From positions 103,502 through 167,501 of the forward strand of contig NZ_CP101164.1 in assembly GCF_024298865.1 (NCBI RefSeq): DNA of 64,000 bases, read 5' to 3'. A model generated the notes under the pieces. The model was given only the letters and a program-made list of their open reading frames with translations. It did not search any database and had not been told where the DNA came from. Source of the DNA: Halorarius halobius. GTDB lineage: Archaea; Halobacteriota; Halobacteria; Halobacteriales; Haloarculaceae. A program made the position numbers and the translations under genes. This document shows, one piece after another, positions 1 through 8,140 of this stretch (positions are counted from its first letter, which is position 1; each line of letters starts with the position of its first letter).

Positions 1-1070
1 CTGCGTGTCTCGGCGAGAACTTCTTCACGAAGCTCGGGATGTTCTTTACCCAACTCGCGCAACGGAGCAGCTCGGTTGTAGACCTGCTGTTTGGAGCGCT
101 GTTTGAAGTTCCGAACGTTCCGATCCCGTCGCTCAGGAAGCGCGCAATCGTGTTCCGTACGGAACCGAGCAAGGAGGTCTGTGTGTCGGTCCAAGAGAGC
201 AGCCACACCCGTCATGTGACCGTTTTCGTCGATACCACGAGAGCTCCGGTTGAGCTCTTCATCCAACGCTAGGCGGAATTCGATTCCGGCTATCGACGAT
301 CGAGAGTAGTCCTCGGGATTCGGGACGACGTGCCGAAGGAAGGCGACTTCGCCATAGGGAAGCAGCACTTCTAATTCGGATGTCGTGACACCTTCAGAGT
401 CGCGAGGCGTCTGTTCATCCTCGGGGATGATCTTCAGCTCACGAAGCCGTTGAGTGTCTGGGTCGAGGGTCTCGACAGGTTCGAGCTTCCGTCCAAACTG
501 CACGGGGACAGCAGTCGAACTCGTAGGGATGTACTCTTCAAGACCAGACGCAGTGCCCGTCAACTGGTCGCCAGTCGGGTCGGTCAGGCGGTCGTGGCCC
601 ATGTAGATGTACTCGCCAGTCGAGAGAGCGTCGGGTTCAGAGATCGCATCAGCCGGACGGCCGCGCACGTTCATCTTAGCCCTCCGCTCGTCACTACGGG
701 ATGGGACCATCGGTTGGTCGTTGTACCAGCCGTAGTAACCATCGGTACTCTCGCTTTCGCTCTCGCGCTCGTCAGTCTCGAACTCGTGTTCGGAGTCAGA
801 CGTGAACTCGGAGTGTGAGCGTTGCGACTCCACGTCGTCCGCATTGAGGCGACGCTCGGACTCATCGAGGCCGGCGTGCCAGCGGATAGTCGGTGACTCC
901 ACGTTACCGTCCAAGCGACGGCGTTCCTCGCGATCGAGGGAGCGGAGTTCGTCGAACCACCCATCGTAGCGACGGGCGATGTGGGTCGGGTTCTCATATT
1001 CGATTTCGGTTCTACCGTTCTTCTCGTGACCAGCCTCAGAGAGGTGGACACTGTCGGTGTTTCCACTCAT
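1..1070 (-). CDS. Hypothetical acidic protein, C-terminus beyond the window
   Basis: An open frame runs on the minus strand from an ATG at 1070 to the first base of the window without a stop, giving at least 356 residues. The N-terminus begins MSGNTDSVHLSEAG and is followed by a region rich in Glu, Ser and Arg, then by short segments of mixed character. Composition is strongly acidic, as expected of a haloarchaeal protein. I recognise no domain. The long frames on the opposite strand here are shadows. A TATA-like octamer on the minus strand at 1122-1129 would give a leader of roughly 30 nt. The leader and start codon are duplicated in inverted orientation at 1323-1361. Function unknown. Confidence 0.75.
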   Translation of the reverse strand, partial: MSGNTDSVHLSEAGHEKNGRTEIEYENPTHIARRYDGWFDELRSLDREERRRLDGNVESPTIRWHAGLDESERRLNADDVESQRSHSEFTSDSEHEFETDERESESESTDGYYGWYNDQPMVPSRSDERRAKMNVRGRPADAISEPDALSTGEYIYMGHDRLTDPTGDQLTGTASGLEEYIPTSSTAVPVQFGRKLEPVETLDPDTQRLRELKIIPEDEQTPRDSEGVTTSELEVLLPYGEVAFLRHVVPNPEDYSRSSIAGIEFRLALDEELNRSSRGIDENGHMTGVAALLDRHTDLLARFRTEHDCALPERRDRNVRNFKQRSKQQVYNRAAPLRELGKEHPELREEVLAETR

Positions 1071-1361
1071 AACAACTTGGGAAAGCGACCGTGCTTTCCA
1101 CTCGCATAGACGCTTGAACCGTCTATAACTGTATCGCGCCTATCCCTGCGATGTAATGCGGTTCTTTGCGGAAAACCCCCGAAAAACCGTCCCTCTCGAA
1201 CAGAGCTACCGACTAGATCGCCCGCGCCTCGAAGCACCAAAGCACGCGTACCGTGTGCATCGACTCACAGTCCGCACTCGCAAACTGCTATCCGGTGGCG
1301 CTATCGCTCAGGAAGTGTGGAAGTGGAAAGACGAGGATCGCCTTTCCCAAGTTGTTATGAT
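1066..1361. repeat. Inverted duplication of a gene leader and start codon
   Basis: An 18-base perfect inverted repeat lies at 1067-1084 and 1343-1360 (plus-strand right copy: tttcccaagttgttatga). Outward from it the similarity continues less exactly to a shared gtggaaag at 1094-1101 and 1323-1330. The left copy is the 5' leader and ATG of the minus-strand gene starting at 1070. The right copy has the same leader on the plus strand, with an ATG at 1357 that opens only a 26-codon frame (1357-1437). The simplest reading is an inverted duplication of one promoter/leader that has lost its downstream gene, or a leader motif used divergently by a regulator. Confidence 0.6.
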
Positions 1362-1437
1362 GAGCCGTTCAAGGCTCACTCTTCTCTACTCTGGGTGTAG
1401 ATATAATCGTATCGGCTACCGGCCACCCAGTCCGTAG
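1357..1437 (+). pseudogene. 26-codon remnant behind a duplicated leader
   Basis: ATG ATG at 1357-1362 opens a 26-residue frame (MMSRSRLTLLYSGCR...) ending at 1437. It sits directly behind a leader that is an inverted copy of the one serving the minus-strand gene at 1070. The peptide is basic and does not resemble the acidic proteins around it, so a broken copy or a non-coding stretch is more likely than a functional microprotein. The rest of the 1071-1686 gap shows no other gene. Confidence 0.25.
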
Positions 1438-1583
1438 CACGGTGGTCTGTCCTCGGACGTTACCCTCCGAAATCCCGCCCGTTCATGCTCACCGAGTGCC
1501 CTCCACGAACACGGACGAGCACCGACCGGGGCACACACCGGGAGACACGCACGTAAAGACGCGATAGGCTACCTCGTGCATAG

Positions 1584-1609
1584 TTTTGGACCCCAAACGG
1601 GGTTGAGGG
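1584..1609 (+). promoter_or_regulatory. Leader hairpin element, copy 1
   Basis: TTTTGGA followed by CCCC-AAAC-GGGG and a further GAGGG. It is a variant of the TTTGT-plus-hairpin element found upstream of backbone genes across the window. It lies about 75 bases upstream of the OB-fold/zinc-ribbon gene at 1687. This copy has a shorter stem than most. Confidence 0.5.
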
Positions 1610-1686
1610 AGTGAGAGAGAGTCGCCAGCAGCGCCGCTGCCGGGTCAGACCGACTCAGACCTCACCCCAAATGGAGTGACTACCAG

Positions 1687-3444
1687 ATGACGTACTACCA
1701 CAACGGAGACGACCAGCTCACGAACGGCGACGTCGAACAAGACGACCGGTTCGACGAACTCACCATGCGCGGCCTCTACGAGTCACCGCACCTCGAAAGC
1801 GACTGCCTCGGTATGCGCCTCGAGAACGCCGGCGAGCTCATGATAGCCGCCCGTCGTGAGTCCGAATACGACGAGTTCGGTCTCGAAATCGAAGGATCCG
1901 GGAATTACGAACTCGACGCCTACTGGGTCGGCGCAAGCCTCCGCACCACCGAAGGTCGCGACGTCGATCCCATCGACCTCGCCGACGAGGACCTCACTGG
2001 ACTCCCACTCGAAGCCCAGGAACGCCTGCACGGACTCCGTGAGGAACGCAAACGCCAGCGCGAGAAGGCGTTAGCAGCCCACGTCGTCGGCATTGAGCGC
2101 GAGACGCGGTGTCGTGGGGAGCTCGTCGAAGAACGCGAGGAACGTCGATCCAAGCGCAACGAGCGCGTCCTCGGGGAGGGAATCATCCATAACAACGCCT
2201 TCGAGAACATCGACGACGAGGCCGGGGCTGTTCGCGAGGCCGCCGCCCGAATCGAAGACCACCTCATCACCGGCCCCGGTGACGAGGTCCTCCGACACTT
2301 GATCGCACGCAAAGTCCGGAGCGGTCAGGACGTCTATACCGCCCAGTCTAACACACTCGACCAGCTCTATCAGGAAGCGGGCGTCATCCAACCTATCTCG
2401 TCCGTGCCGATCATCCCCTCGAAGTACAACGTCGAGGCTGACATCCAGGGCGAAGTCACGACTCTCTGGCAACCCAAATCACGGAGCCAACAGCAGGTCG
2501 GACTCATCAAAGACGACGCCGGCGATACCATCAAATTCACCGTGTGGACACGCTCTCGACAGGGGGTCATCCTCCACGAAGGCGATCTCGTTCGGATTCG
2601 TGCCGGGAAGGTCGGGAAGTACCAGGGACAGGCGACTCTCGCCGCTGACTCCGAGACGCGAATCGAAGTCCTCGAACGTGGCGACGGTCCCGCTCCCAGA
2701 GGTGACATCCCGAACGTTGACTGGGAGAAATACGCCAAGCGTCACCGCGAACAGGGCATCGAATATCCCTTCCAGCGTCACGGCGCGTGTACGATTCCCG
2801 CCCTCGGCGCTCCCGGCGTCGAAGAAGTTTCCCGTCCCGTGCATGCTCCCATAGACAGGCTCGACCAAGAGAAGGGCGATCGGCTGGACGCCCTCGAATG
2901 GCTCAAAGCTACCGAGATATTCGACGAGGCCGACAGCAAGATACCACTCCCGATCTGGTGGCGCGAACAAGCGAACGTCGTCTCCATCATCGTCGACGTC
3001 GACGCCGATGGGGAAGACATCGGCGCGGCCATCCGGGAGGCTGTCTCGACGAGCCGTGCCGAATCTACGCCTGTTCCCGAAACGCCTGTCCCCCCGGGTA
3101 AGCGCCGTCTCTGGGCGCTCATCCGTAACCTCGACCTCTTCGGAACTGCCCTCGAGGACGACGTCAACGAGGAGTGGGAGACAGAGGTGGAGGAAGAGAC
3201 GGAGACAGCGGTCGATACGGATGCGAGCGAACTCACAGGCGTCGCAACCCCCGACGCCTCGGAAACTACCGTGGCGAGCGACGACAGGCCGGGTCTTGGA
3301 CTTCCAACGACGACGTGCCGGTGTCCAGAATGTGCTCATGATAGAGCGCAATATCGCCTCGTCCAACTCCGGTCCATCGACGAACCACCGACGAGACTCC
3401 TCTCGTGTGTGAGTTGCGGCCAGCGATGGCGCGAAGATAGCTAG
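1687..3444 (+). CDS. OB-fold protein with C-terminal TFIIS-like zinc ribbon
   Basis: 585 residues. Residues about 1-110 are acidic and unfamiliar. Residues 110-160 are charged, rich in Arg, Glu and Lys, and probably a coiled coil. Residues about 240-335 read as an RPA-type OB fold, with the characteristic stretch QQVGLIKDDAGDTIKFTVWT followed by an HEGDLVRIR strand. A Glu/Thr-rich linker (about 495-540) leads to a C-terminal ribbon of about 42 residues: CRCPEC, then LRSIDEPPTR, then CVSCGQRW. This matches the TFS/TFIIS C-ribbon, including the Asp-Glu pair that in TFIIS reaches the RNA polymerase active site. Joining a single-strand-binding fold to a transcript-cleavage-type ribbon is unusual. 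I infer a role at the replication/transcription interface; the biochemical activity is untested. Confidence 0.75.
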   Translation: MTYYHNGDDQLTNGDVEQDDRFDELTMRGLYESPHLESDCLGMRLENAGELMIAARRESEYDEFGLEIEGSGNYELDAYWVGASLRTTEGRDVDPIDLADEDLTGLPLEAQERLHGLREERKRQREKALAAHVVGIERETRCRGELVEEREERRSKRNERVLGEGIIHNNAFENIDDEAGAVREAAARIEDHLITGPGDEVLRHLIARKVRSGQDVYTAQSNTLDQLYQEAGVIQPISSVPIIPSKYNVEADIQGEVTTLWQPKSRSQQQVGLIKDDAGDTIKFTVWTRSRQGVILHEGDLVRIRAGKVGKYQGQATLAADSETRIEVLERGDGPAPRGDIPNVDWEKYAKRHREQGIEYPFQRHGACTIPALGAPGVEEVSRPVHAPIDRLDQEKGDRLDALEWLKATEIFDEADSKIPLPIWWREQANVVSIIVDVDADGEDIGAAIREAVSTSRAESTPVPETPVPPGKRRLWALIRNLDLFGTALEDDVNEEWETEVEEETETAVDTDASELTGVATPDASETTVASDDRPGLGLPTTTCRCPECAHDRAQYRLVQLRSIDEPPTRLLSCVSCGQRWREDS

Positions 3445-3499
3445 TCGGCAGAGGCAGCGCCGCACTCCGTGCATCCAGTCTTACCATCCAGATATAACC

Positions 3500-3796
3500 A
3501 TGTCAACCAACGATCCTGACCACGATCCGACGAACAGTAACAGTCAATCAACCACGAGTGAGGACCTCACCGGTGACGACGAGCTCGACTTCCAGCTCGA
3601 CATCGTCGACGGCGAAGATCCCGGACGGCCCGTCACCGACGACGAGTTCAACGTGTACCCGCCGGGGCCCGGCCCCCTTCCTGGGACGATGCGGTTCGTC
3701 AGGAACGTCGACGATACTTGGGCGTTCATCGAGAGCGGGAACTTCGGCGGCTGGATCAGCACCAAGGAACTCATCAGCCTCGATGAAGTCCGGTGA
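3500..3796 (+). CDS. Small acidic hypothetical protein
   Basis: 98 residues. The first 50 are a low-complexity acidic and Asn/Ser-rich tail. The second half (about 55-98) contains a compact segment ending FIESGNFGGWISTKELISL, which looks like a small folded domain. It begins 55 bases after the OB/zinc-ribbon gene and has no hairpin leader of its own, so it probably shares that transcript. No family recognised. Confidence 0.6.
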   Translation: MSTNDPDHDPTNSNSQSTTSEDLTGDDELDFQLDIVDGEDPGRPVTDDEFNVYPPGPGPLPGTMRFVRNVDDTWAFIESGNFGGWISTKELISLDEVR

Positions 3797-3822
3797 CTCG
3801 CGATCGGCAACCATCCCCCGTG

Positions 3823-3849
3823 TTTTGGTTCCCCCAAGGGGGTGAGGGG
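3823..3849 (+). promoter_or_regulatory. Leader hairpin element, copy 2
   Basis: TTTTGG followed by a stem TTCCCC/GGGGAA (3829-3834 with 3846-3851) around a loop containing AAGGGGGTGA. The same loop occurs in the PCNA leader at 11448-11478. It lies about 140 bases upstream of the RPA-like gene. Confidence 0.6.
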
Positions 3850-3992
3850 AATCGGAGGAGGAGGAGAAAGCCACACCGTGTGCTGCTCCAGCAGCTCAAC
3901 CTCCGGTACTCCCACTCGAATTTTTTCTGTCCAGTCTCGTTCGCCCAGTCGAACCATTCCAACTAGCGATAGCAATCGCGGCACTTCCAGAA

Positions 3993-4943
3993 ATGTCAAG
4001 CAACGCAAAACCCACAGAATCGACTGTAGACGTCTCCGACGCAAACCTCTCGGAGGCTGCAACCGACATCCTCGAACAGTTCCCAGACGATATTGATGAC
4101 GACCTCCCCAGCGCAGAGGAAGTCGCGAGCCGTCTCGACCAGATGACCAACCAGTACAAGGTTCCTCTCGACGAGGCCCGCCGCGCGGCGGTCAGCCACT
4201 ATCGCGACGTGTTCGGCCTCGAATACGATGACCTCGAGTTCCCCGGCCAGAGCGCCGGCGACGTCACCCTCGCCTCTGTCAACCAGGACGAGCAGTGGGT
4301 GGACGTGACCGTAAAAGTCGTCGAACTCTGGGACCCTACCCACGACAGCATCGATCAGGTCGGGCTCATCGGCGACGAGAGCGGCCGGCTCAAGTTCACC
4401 AAATGGACAAAAGCCGAACTCCCCGCCCTCGAAGAGGGTAGTGTCTACGAGTTCTCGAACGTCATCACCAGCGAGTACAAGGGGCGATACAGCATCAACC
4501 TCAACTCGCGCTCGAACATCGAACTCGTCGACGGCGACATAGACGTTGGGGCCGCCGTCGAAGATGTTCAACTCTCTGCACCGATGGTCGCAATCCAGTC
4601 CGGGTCAGGACTCATCAAGCGGTGTCTCGACGAGGACTGCACACGCGTCCTGCAGGATGGCCGGTGTGCCGAACACGGCGACGTCGAAGGAGAATTCGAC
4701 CTTCGCATCAAGGCGGTTTTCGACGACGGCGAGAACGTCCAGTACGCCATCTTCGACCGCGAAGCGACCGAGTCCATCGGGGGCATCACGCTCGATGAGG
4801 CAATCGAGCAGGCGATGGACGCTCTCGATACCAGCGTCGTCGAGGACGGCCTCATCGACGCGCTTGTGGGCCGATACTACTTGGTGGAAGGCTCCATCGT
4901 CGGCCGATATCTGCTCGTGAACGAAGCCGAACAACACGGGTAA
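3993..4943 (+). CDS. Replication protein A, RPA3-like (OB fold plus zinc finger)
   Basis: 316 residues, close to the size of haloarchaeal RPA3. Residues 1-80 are acidic and helical. Residues about 90-165 form an OB fold (VDVTVKVVELWDP, then QVGLIGDESGRLKFTKWT, then YRGRYSINL-like strands), the single-stranded-DNA-binding unit. A zinc finger follows at about 207-228 with spacing C-x4-C-x7-C-x2-H (RCLDEDC...RCAEHG), as in haloarchaeal RPA. The C-terminal part (about 230-316) resembles the second half of these proteins. The next gene is the RPA-associated protein, matching the chromosomal rpa3-rpap3 arrangement. This is probably an element-borne ssDNA-binding protein for its own replication or repair. 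Confidence 0.85.
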   Translation: MSSNAKPTESTVDVSDANLSEAATDILEQFPDDIDDDLPSAEEVASRLDQMTNQYKVPLDEARRAAVSHYRDVFGLEYDDLEFPGQSAGDVTLASVNQDEQWVDVTVKVVELWDPTHDSIDQVGLIGDESGRLKFTKWTKAELPALEEGSVYEFSNVITSEYKGRYSINLNSRSNIELVDGDIDVGAAVEDVQLSAPMVAIQSGSGLIKRCLDEDCTRVLQDGRCAEHGDVEGEFDLRIKAVFDDGENVQYAIFDREATESIGGITLDEAIEQAMDALDTSVVEDGLIDALVGRYYLVEGSIVGRYLLVNEAEQHG

Positions 4944-5012
4944 CCTCGAATCCGAACCAGAACGCGACCCGAATAGCCCGATTTCCGACTCCACAACTGT
5001 CATCAACACTTC

Positions 5013-5789
5013 ATGAACGAATCCAGCTCCGAATCGACATCCAGCAGCACCGATACCGAGAACAACGACAGCGGCCGGCAGGGTCGCCAGGTAGCGAAGC
5101 GTGCCTTCGCCGCCGAAATCAACGACGCTACCCACGTCTTCAAGCAATCCGATAAGGAACGAGCCCCGAACTTCGCACTGCTCCCGTCAGGCGAGATCGC
5201 CAACCGCTACTTCATCGTCGGCACGGTTACCGAGGTCAACGACGTTGGGGACGAGGACGAATATTTGCAGGCTCGCGTGGTCGACCCTACGGGCACGATG
5301 TTCGTCTACGCCGGGCAGTACCAGCCCCAGGCTGCCGCGTTCCTCTCCAGCCTCGAACCCCCGGCGTACGTGGCCGTGACCGCGAAGCCCTCCACGTTCG
5401 AGAGCGAAGGCGAGACCTACGTCTCACTCCGGCCCGAGACCATCACCCACGTCGACGATGTAACCCGTGACCGGTGGGTCGCCGAGACTATCGAGCGCAC
5501 CGAAGCCCGACTCGACGCCTTCCCCGATAGTGACAGCGAGTTCGTCGCGAATAGCCGCGAGCAGTACGGCGAAAGCCTTGACCTCGATACCTACCGGGAG
5601 GCCGTCAACGACGCCCGCAAGGATCTCGGAATGGACGTTCCTTACAGCTCGGACGGCTCCGAGAGCGAGACCGAGAACCAGAACGAAGACGACGACGCTG
5701 GCATCAACGGAGATGGAGAATCTGAGGGAGAGGCGGTCGATGAGGCCGAACTCGCCGCTGCCGTCACGAATGCCGAGTTCGAGGAGTAA
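5013..5789 (+). CDS. RPA-associated protein (RPAP, COG3390 type)
   Basis: 258 residues. After a Ser/Glu-rich tail of about 25 residues comes the family signature: QVAKRAFAAEINDATHVFK, then ERAPNFALLPSGEIANRYF, then FIVGTVTEVNDVGDE. Residues about 60-145 form an OB fold (QARVVDPTGTMFVYAGQYQP, then PPAYVAVTAKPSTF). RPAPs are co-transcribed partners of haloarchaeal RPAs and interact with them specifically. Position 69 bases after the RPA3-like gene supports this pairing. The C-terminal 50 residues are an acidic tail. Confidence 0.85.
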   Translation: MNESSSESTSSSTDTENNDSGRQGRQVAKRAFAAEINDATHVFKQSDKERAPNFALLPSGEIANRYFIVGTVTEVNDVGDEDEYLQARVVDPTGTMFVYAGQYQPQAAAFLSSLEPPAYVAVTAKPSTFESEGETYVSLRPETITHVDDVTRDRWVAETIERTEARLDAFPDSDSEFVANSREQYGESLDLDTYREAVNDARKDLGMDVPYSSDGSESETENQNEDDDAGINGDGESEGEAVDEAELAAAVTNAEFEE

Positions 5790-6037
5790 ATCTCGGTAGG
5801 TACACCCCCGTTCACTCCAGACCACACTTTCCAACGTGGTCACTCAACACTCTCTCGAGGGGCTTCCACTCCGCCCCACTCTGTCGTTCGTTCCTAGCCG
5901 TTGAATACACCTTTCCGTACAGCGATGCTCCTCAATTTGAAATCGCTCAACAGGCACAGCCACCCCCACGAGGGCGAAACACTCGTTATCGAGATCAGCG
6001 ACACCGTCGCCCGGCCGGGGACCTCTTCAGGCAAATG

Positions 6038-6066
6038 TTTGTGCCCCCCGTGAGACGGTGGTGGGT
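6038..6066 (+). promoter_or_regulatory. Leader hairpin element, copy 3
   Basis: TTTGTGCCCCCCG then loop GAGACGGT then GGTGGG, ending 10 bases before the ATG at 6077. The stem has one mismatch. A spurious upstream ATG at 6035 lies within the element. The preceding stretch 5790-6037 shows no gene. Confidence 0.65.
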
Positions 6067-6076
6067 TCATCACGAT

Positions 6077-6565
6077 ATGGCTACACTCCAACTCAGCACC
6101 GCCTCGAACGCACCGACCGTTGACCCCGATCGGGTCGATGAACTCCGCGAATTTCTCGACGAGTGGCTCATCGGCACGGGCTCATTCGACGACATCACCG
6201 TGGAGGTCGAGATTCCTGAACGCGACCCCGATACCGGCGAGGTAGACCCGCCGCACCTCACGCTCTACGGATATGCCTCGTTCTCCCCGGCGCATCGGTC
6301 GGCCGTTCGCGAGACCGTCCTTGAAGACCTCGGCGACGATCTCGATGAAGACGAGCGCGAGGTCTTCATAGACGACAAAACCGAGGAACTCCTCTGGGAC
6401 TACGCCGGTGAGCACACCGAAGATTTCCTTCGTGAACTCTCGCCGTTCCTCGCCGAGCCTTTTGTCGTTCAGACTGTCGGTTACGAAAAATGCCGATTCC
6501 CCCACGTCGGCTACCAGTACAAGGTCGACACCGATGGGAAGATTGACCACGTCCAGCTAGGATGA
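6077..6565 (+). CDS. Hypothetical acidic protein of the backbone
   Basis: 162 residues starting MATLQLSTASN, immediately after a leader hairpin. I chose this ATG over the upstream one at 6035 because 6035 lies inside the hairpin. Residues 20-110 are predicted mixed alpha/beta with long acidic helices (DEDEREVFIDDKTEELLW). The C-terminal segment (VGYEKCRFPHVGYQYKV) carries one Cys and aromatic residues. Not a family I recognise. It heads a short run of backbone genes to 7953. Confidence 0.65.
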   Translation: MATLQLSTASNAPTVDPDRVDELREFLDEWLIGTGSFDDITVEVEIPERDPDTGEVDPPHLTLYGYASFSPAHRSAVRETVLEDLGDDLDEDEREVFIDDKTEELLWDYAGEHTEDFLRELSPFLAEPFVVQTVGYEKCRFPHVGYQYKVDTDGKIDHVQLG

Positions 6566-6634
6566 GCAGTTGACTCGAAACCTTCCTCACGACGCGTGCC
6601 CCAGCTCGCCTCCCTCTTCTGTCTCCCTGTCACC

Positions 6635-7162
6635 ATGAGCTTCTACGCTCGCATCTCCGGCTACCTCCAGTACCGTACGCATGACCACCTCGGCGCCGCC
6701 ATCGAACGCCTCACCCGGGGTGCGTGGCTCAACGACGACGAGCAGTGGCTCGTCCGAGGTCACCCCCGGGAGATCCGCACTAACGCCACCACCGACCACG
6801 ATCGCAACCTCCTCGCGATCCCTGCTGGTGTGTACCAGAATCTCGGTCGAATCACCACTGAACTTTTCGCGGGGACGACCGACGGTCTCGTCGTCATATC
6901 CTCGAACGACGCGTGTTTCGACGCCTGGATCGAGACCTCACTTCCCGAAGCCGCTGATGTCCCGGCTGGCGAGGGTGGCGATGTCTCCTCAATCCGGTGC
7001 ATCGACCTCGAACACTTCGCCCGTACACAGGGCCTCGGCGTCAAGCGACTCGGCGATCCTGGACACTTCCAGTGGCAGCGGGATGTCCTCGACGCCTTCC
7101 ACGACCAGCACGACCCGGACGTCCTCGGGATTCTCGAATCCGCTCACGGGCCGCCCGGATGA
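6635..7162 (+). CDS. Hypothetical protein
   Basis: 175 residues from ATG 6635 (MSFYARISGYLQY). A GTG at 6596 would add 13 residues of low-complexity sequence and is less likely. The N-terminal half alternates strands and helices, with a WLNDDEQWLVRGHPREIRT stretch, then FAGTTDGLVVISSNDACF. The C-terminus is acidic and aromatic. No known domain found. Same strand and close spacing as its neighbours suggest co-transcription with the gene at 6077. Confidence 0.6.
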   Translation: MSFYARISGYLQYRTHDHLGAAIERLTRGAWLNDDEQWLVRGHPREIRTNATTDHDRNLLAIPAGVYQNLGRITTELFAGTTDGLVVISSNDACFDAWIETSLPEAADVPAGEGGDVSSIRCIDLEHFARTQGLGVKRLGDPGHFQWQRDVLDAFHDQHDPDVLGILESAHGPPG

Positions 7163-7196
7163 CCCCAGTGCCGAAACTGTGCAACCCCTCGAACTT

Positions 7197-7697
7197 ATGG
7201 ACTACTCCACCGACCCAAACGCAGAGACAAACACGAGCGCGAACAGAACGAACACCGACACGGACACTGCTCCCGATACGTTCGTCGATCTTCGAGAACA
7301 ATTCGACGACGAGTGCGTTCTCCACACGCTCTCGAAAGCCCACGACATTGACCGTGAGAACCCGCCGACTGTGAACTTCCTCGACGAGGACACCGGCCGC
7401 GTCTACCGCGTCCTCGAAGCCACACGAGGCTCACCCGACGCTGGATGGTTCGTCCTCGCCCTCGCCGGGCCCCACGCTGACGATAGCTACGAACGCCAGC
7501 TTCGCGTCCACGATTCGGACACCCATCGCGTCCTGCTCGGGAACGAGATCGAGAACTATGCTCAAGACGAGCCGACCCCCGCCGACGACGTCATCACTAC
7601 TGGCGAGGGGACGTTTATCCTTCGGATGGGCGAGCACCCAATCCCAATCGGTGAGCACCATCAGGAGCGATCCACCCGGGGTGACGCCAGTGAGTGA
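7197..7697 (+). CDS. Hypothetical acidic protein
   Basis: 166 residues from ATG 7197. Residues 1-30 are a Thr/Asn/Asp-rich tail. Residues about 60-150 read as a beta-rich domain (VNFLDEDTGRVYRVLEATRG, then GWFVLALAGPHADDSY, then HRVLLGNEIENY). An earlier in-frame ATG at 6681 overlaps the preceding gene in another frame and is rejected. Function unknown. It overlaps the start of the next gene by a few bases. Confidence 0.55.
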   Translation: MDYSTDPNAETNTSANRTNTDTDTAPDTFVDLREQFDDECVLHTLSKAHDIDRENPPTVNFLDEDTGRVYRVLEATRGSPDAGWFVLALAGPHADDSYERQLRVHDSDTHRVLLGNEIENYAQDEPTPADDVITTGEGTFILRMGEHPIPIGEHHQERSTRGDASE

Positions 7698-7953
7698 ACA
7701 CAGACACAGCGATATCGGCAACGACAGAACGGACGAGATCGAGGAGTATGACCCACGGACCGCAACGTATCACTGCGAGGTTTGCGGCGCCCAACAGACC
7801 CACGACGAGTACGTCCCCGTAGGCCCGTCGACGCCCGCCGCTCATCATCTCGGATTCGAAGACTCCGACAGCGACCGCGATCACTTCGTCGTCTGTGACC
7901 CCTGTTTCGGGGAGGCTGCCGCCGAAATCGCTGGCAAACTCGAAGAACCGTAA
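7690..7953 (+). CDS. Small zinc-ribbon protein
   Basis: About 87 residues from GTG 7690 (VSEHRHSD...), which overlaps the stop of the preceding gene. GTG 7681 is an alternative start. Two Cys pairs, CEVCG and CDPCF, about 47 residues apart, suggest a small zinc-binding fold. Similar two-pair microproteins occur at 12888, 32712, 40995 and 41270. The role may be nucleic-acid or protein binding; this is inference. Confidence 0.5.
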   Translation: MSEHRHSDIGNDRTDEIEEYDPRTATYHCEVCGAQQTHDEYVPVGPSTPAAHHLGFEDSDSDRDHFVVCDPCFGEAAAEIAGKLEEP

Positions 7954-8140
7954 ATCGTACTCTGCGGTTGCTCGTGACCATACGTCCCCGCCCTCGTATT
8001 CAAGATTCGCTCGGCAGAATACAACAAGATCAAGCTATTCCTCGGGAACCTGCTTGAGTTCTTCAAATCGCTTGAAGACCACGACATCCTATCCGTCCAC
8101 TGGGGGGTCCAAGGTTCTCACCGTAAATCCGTTCCAACCT

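Noticed and set aside
2479..3474. Long minus-strand frame of 331 codons
   Set aside because: Lies wholly antisense to the OB-fold/zinc-ribbon gene; GC-rich haloarchaeal DNA commonly leaves open antisense frames, and the encoded sequence has no domain.
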